Shown piece after piece: positions 63,765 through 64,000 of a stretch of DNA of 64,000 nucleotides. Position 1 is the stretch's first letter; every line of letters begins with the position of its first letter. Source of the DNA: Saprospiraceae bacterium (GTDB lineage Bacteria; Bacteroidota; Bacteroidia; Chitinophagales; Saprospiraceae); contig JAHDFB010000005.1 in the NCBI GenBank assembly GCA_020628475.1, positions 1-64,000 of the forward strand, in the 5' to 3' direction. The position numbers and the translations under genes were made by a program. The notes under the pieces were generated by a model. It was not told the DNA's origin, did not search any database, and saw nothing but the letters and a program-made list of their open reading frames with translations.

Positions 63765-64000
63765 TTGTTAGATAATTCCATATTCGAAAACCTGATTCCA
63801 GAATTTATCAATTTCTGGATAGAAGGAGGCACGGGCAAGTTTGTTCGGGTCTTCTGGTATTTTATTATTTTCGAATTAACGCGTTATATAATACTAGATT
63901 ATTCGGTCTATATCTATCGGATTTTTACGCGCAATGAACGTAGAAAAAAATGGGCAGCAGCTAAAAAAGCCTTCCATTTGGAAAATCCATTTATATCTAT
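63765..64000 (+). CDS. Start of a membrane protein, possibly a GT2-type glycosyltransferase (truncated by window end)
   Basis: A TTG directly after the previous stop opens a frame through the window edge (at least 78 residues). The visible part has a short N-terminus and one or two membrane helices (VFWYFIIFELTRYIILDYSVYIY). A basic stretch (RIFTRNERRKKWAAAKKAFHLENPFIS) follows. Such N-termini are seen in membrane glycosyltransferases of the GT2 polysaccharide-synthase group, where 'P(x)ISV..P..NE' follows, but no catalytic motif lies inside the window. The operon context (HlyD/Alg44-like and TolC-like genes) supports the idea only indirectly. Confidence 0.4.
   Translation, partial: MLDNSIFENLIPEFINFWIEGGTGKFVRVFWYFIIFELTRYIILDYSVYIYRIFTRNERRKKWAAAKKAFHLENPFIS

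Overview
The window looks like chromosomal DNA from a Bacteroidota bacterium, most likely a member of the Saprospiria. The evidence is the number of secreted proteins ending in type IX secretion sorting domains (both the ~80-residue 'YPNP' type and the gliding-motility/CHU type), SprB repeats, an Omp28-like protein, a monomeric isocitrate dehydrogenase, weak Shine-Dalgarno signals and AT-rich DNA. The lineage is inference. No intact insertion sequence, prophage or CRISPR array is visible.

0-7 kb: the 3' part of a tRNA-Lys, a giant T9SS-exported protein built of about 14 repeated Cys-paired modules, a decayed fragment of a HlyD-type adaptor gene, an eroded REP-associated (Y1/HUH) transposase-like gene, and a secreted T9SS cargo protein. 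7-16 kb: a seven-gene block on the minus strand (adaptor, TolC-like channel, ABC ATPase, two FtsX/MacB permeases, sigma-54 response regulator, histidine kinase). A good sigma-54 promoter and a palindromic candidate enhancer site precede it, so the system probably controls its own exporter. 16-19.4 kb: a 758-base intergenic region with a REP-like element and a MITE-like element, then a TPR-membrane protein overlapping a TPR-AAA ATPase. 19.5-24 kb: M28 peptidase, membrane protein, second eroded transposase-like gene, M19 dipeptidase.

24-29 kb: a tightly packed non-homologous end-joining operon: LigD (polymerase-ligase, no phosphoesterase domain), a lipoprotein, Ku, an exo/endonuclease-phosphatase family protein and an unrecognised protein. 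29-35 kb: Omp28-like protein, NhaD antiporter, a DUF4153/4173-like membrane protein, and a winged-helix regulator with a membrane partner. Two promoters here share the operator ACTTTG-N5-CAAAGT. 35-41 kb: GIN-domain protein plus membrane-AraC regulator, then a gluconate cluster (gntK-gnd-gntP) and a VOC protein. 41-51 kb: a 1629-residue metalloprotease with P-domain, SprB repeats and T9SS tail, monomeric icd, and an S41 peptidase.

51-57.6 kb: TPR protein (apparently with an ATA start), LRR-like lipoprotein, RDD protein, a tandem pair of paralogues sharing a 229-nt identical tract, dusB, cca and a DsbA-family protein. 57.7-64 kb: two coiled-coil genes face, across a 422-base AT-rich gap, a translationally coupled operon: TolC-like channel, single-pass HlyD-like protein, multi-zinc-ribbon protein and the start of a membrane protein that runs off the window. 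This last operon is the best candidate for an undescribed envelope/export system, perhaps for a polysaccharide. At least five GC-rich intergenic elements of one family are scattered through the window, mostly just past gene 3' ends.
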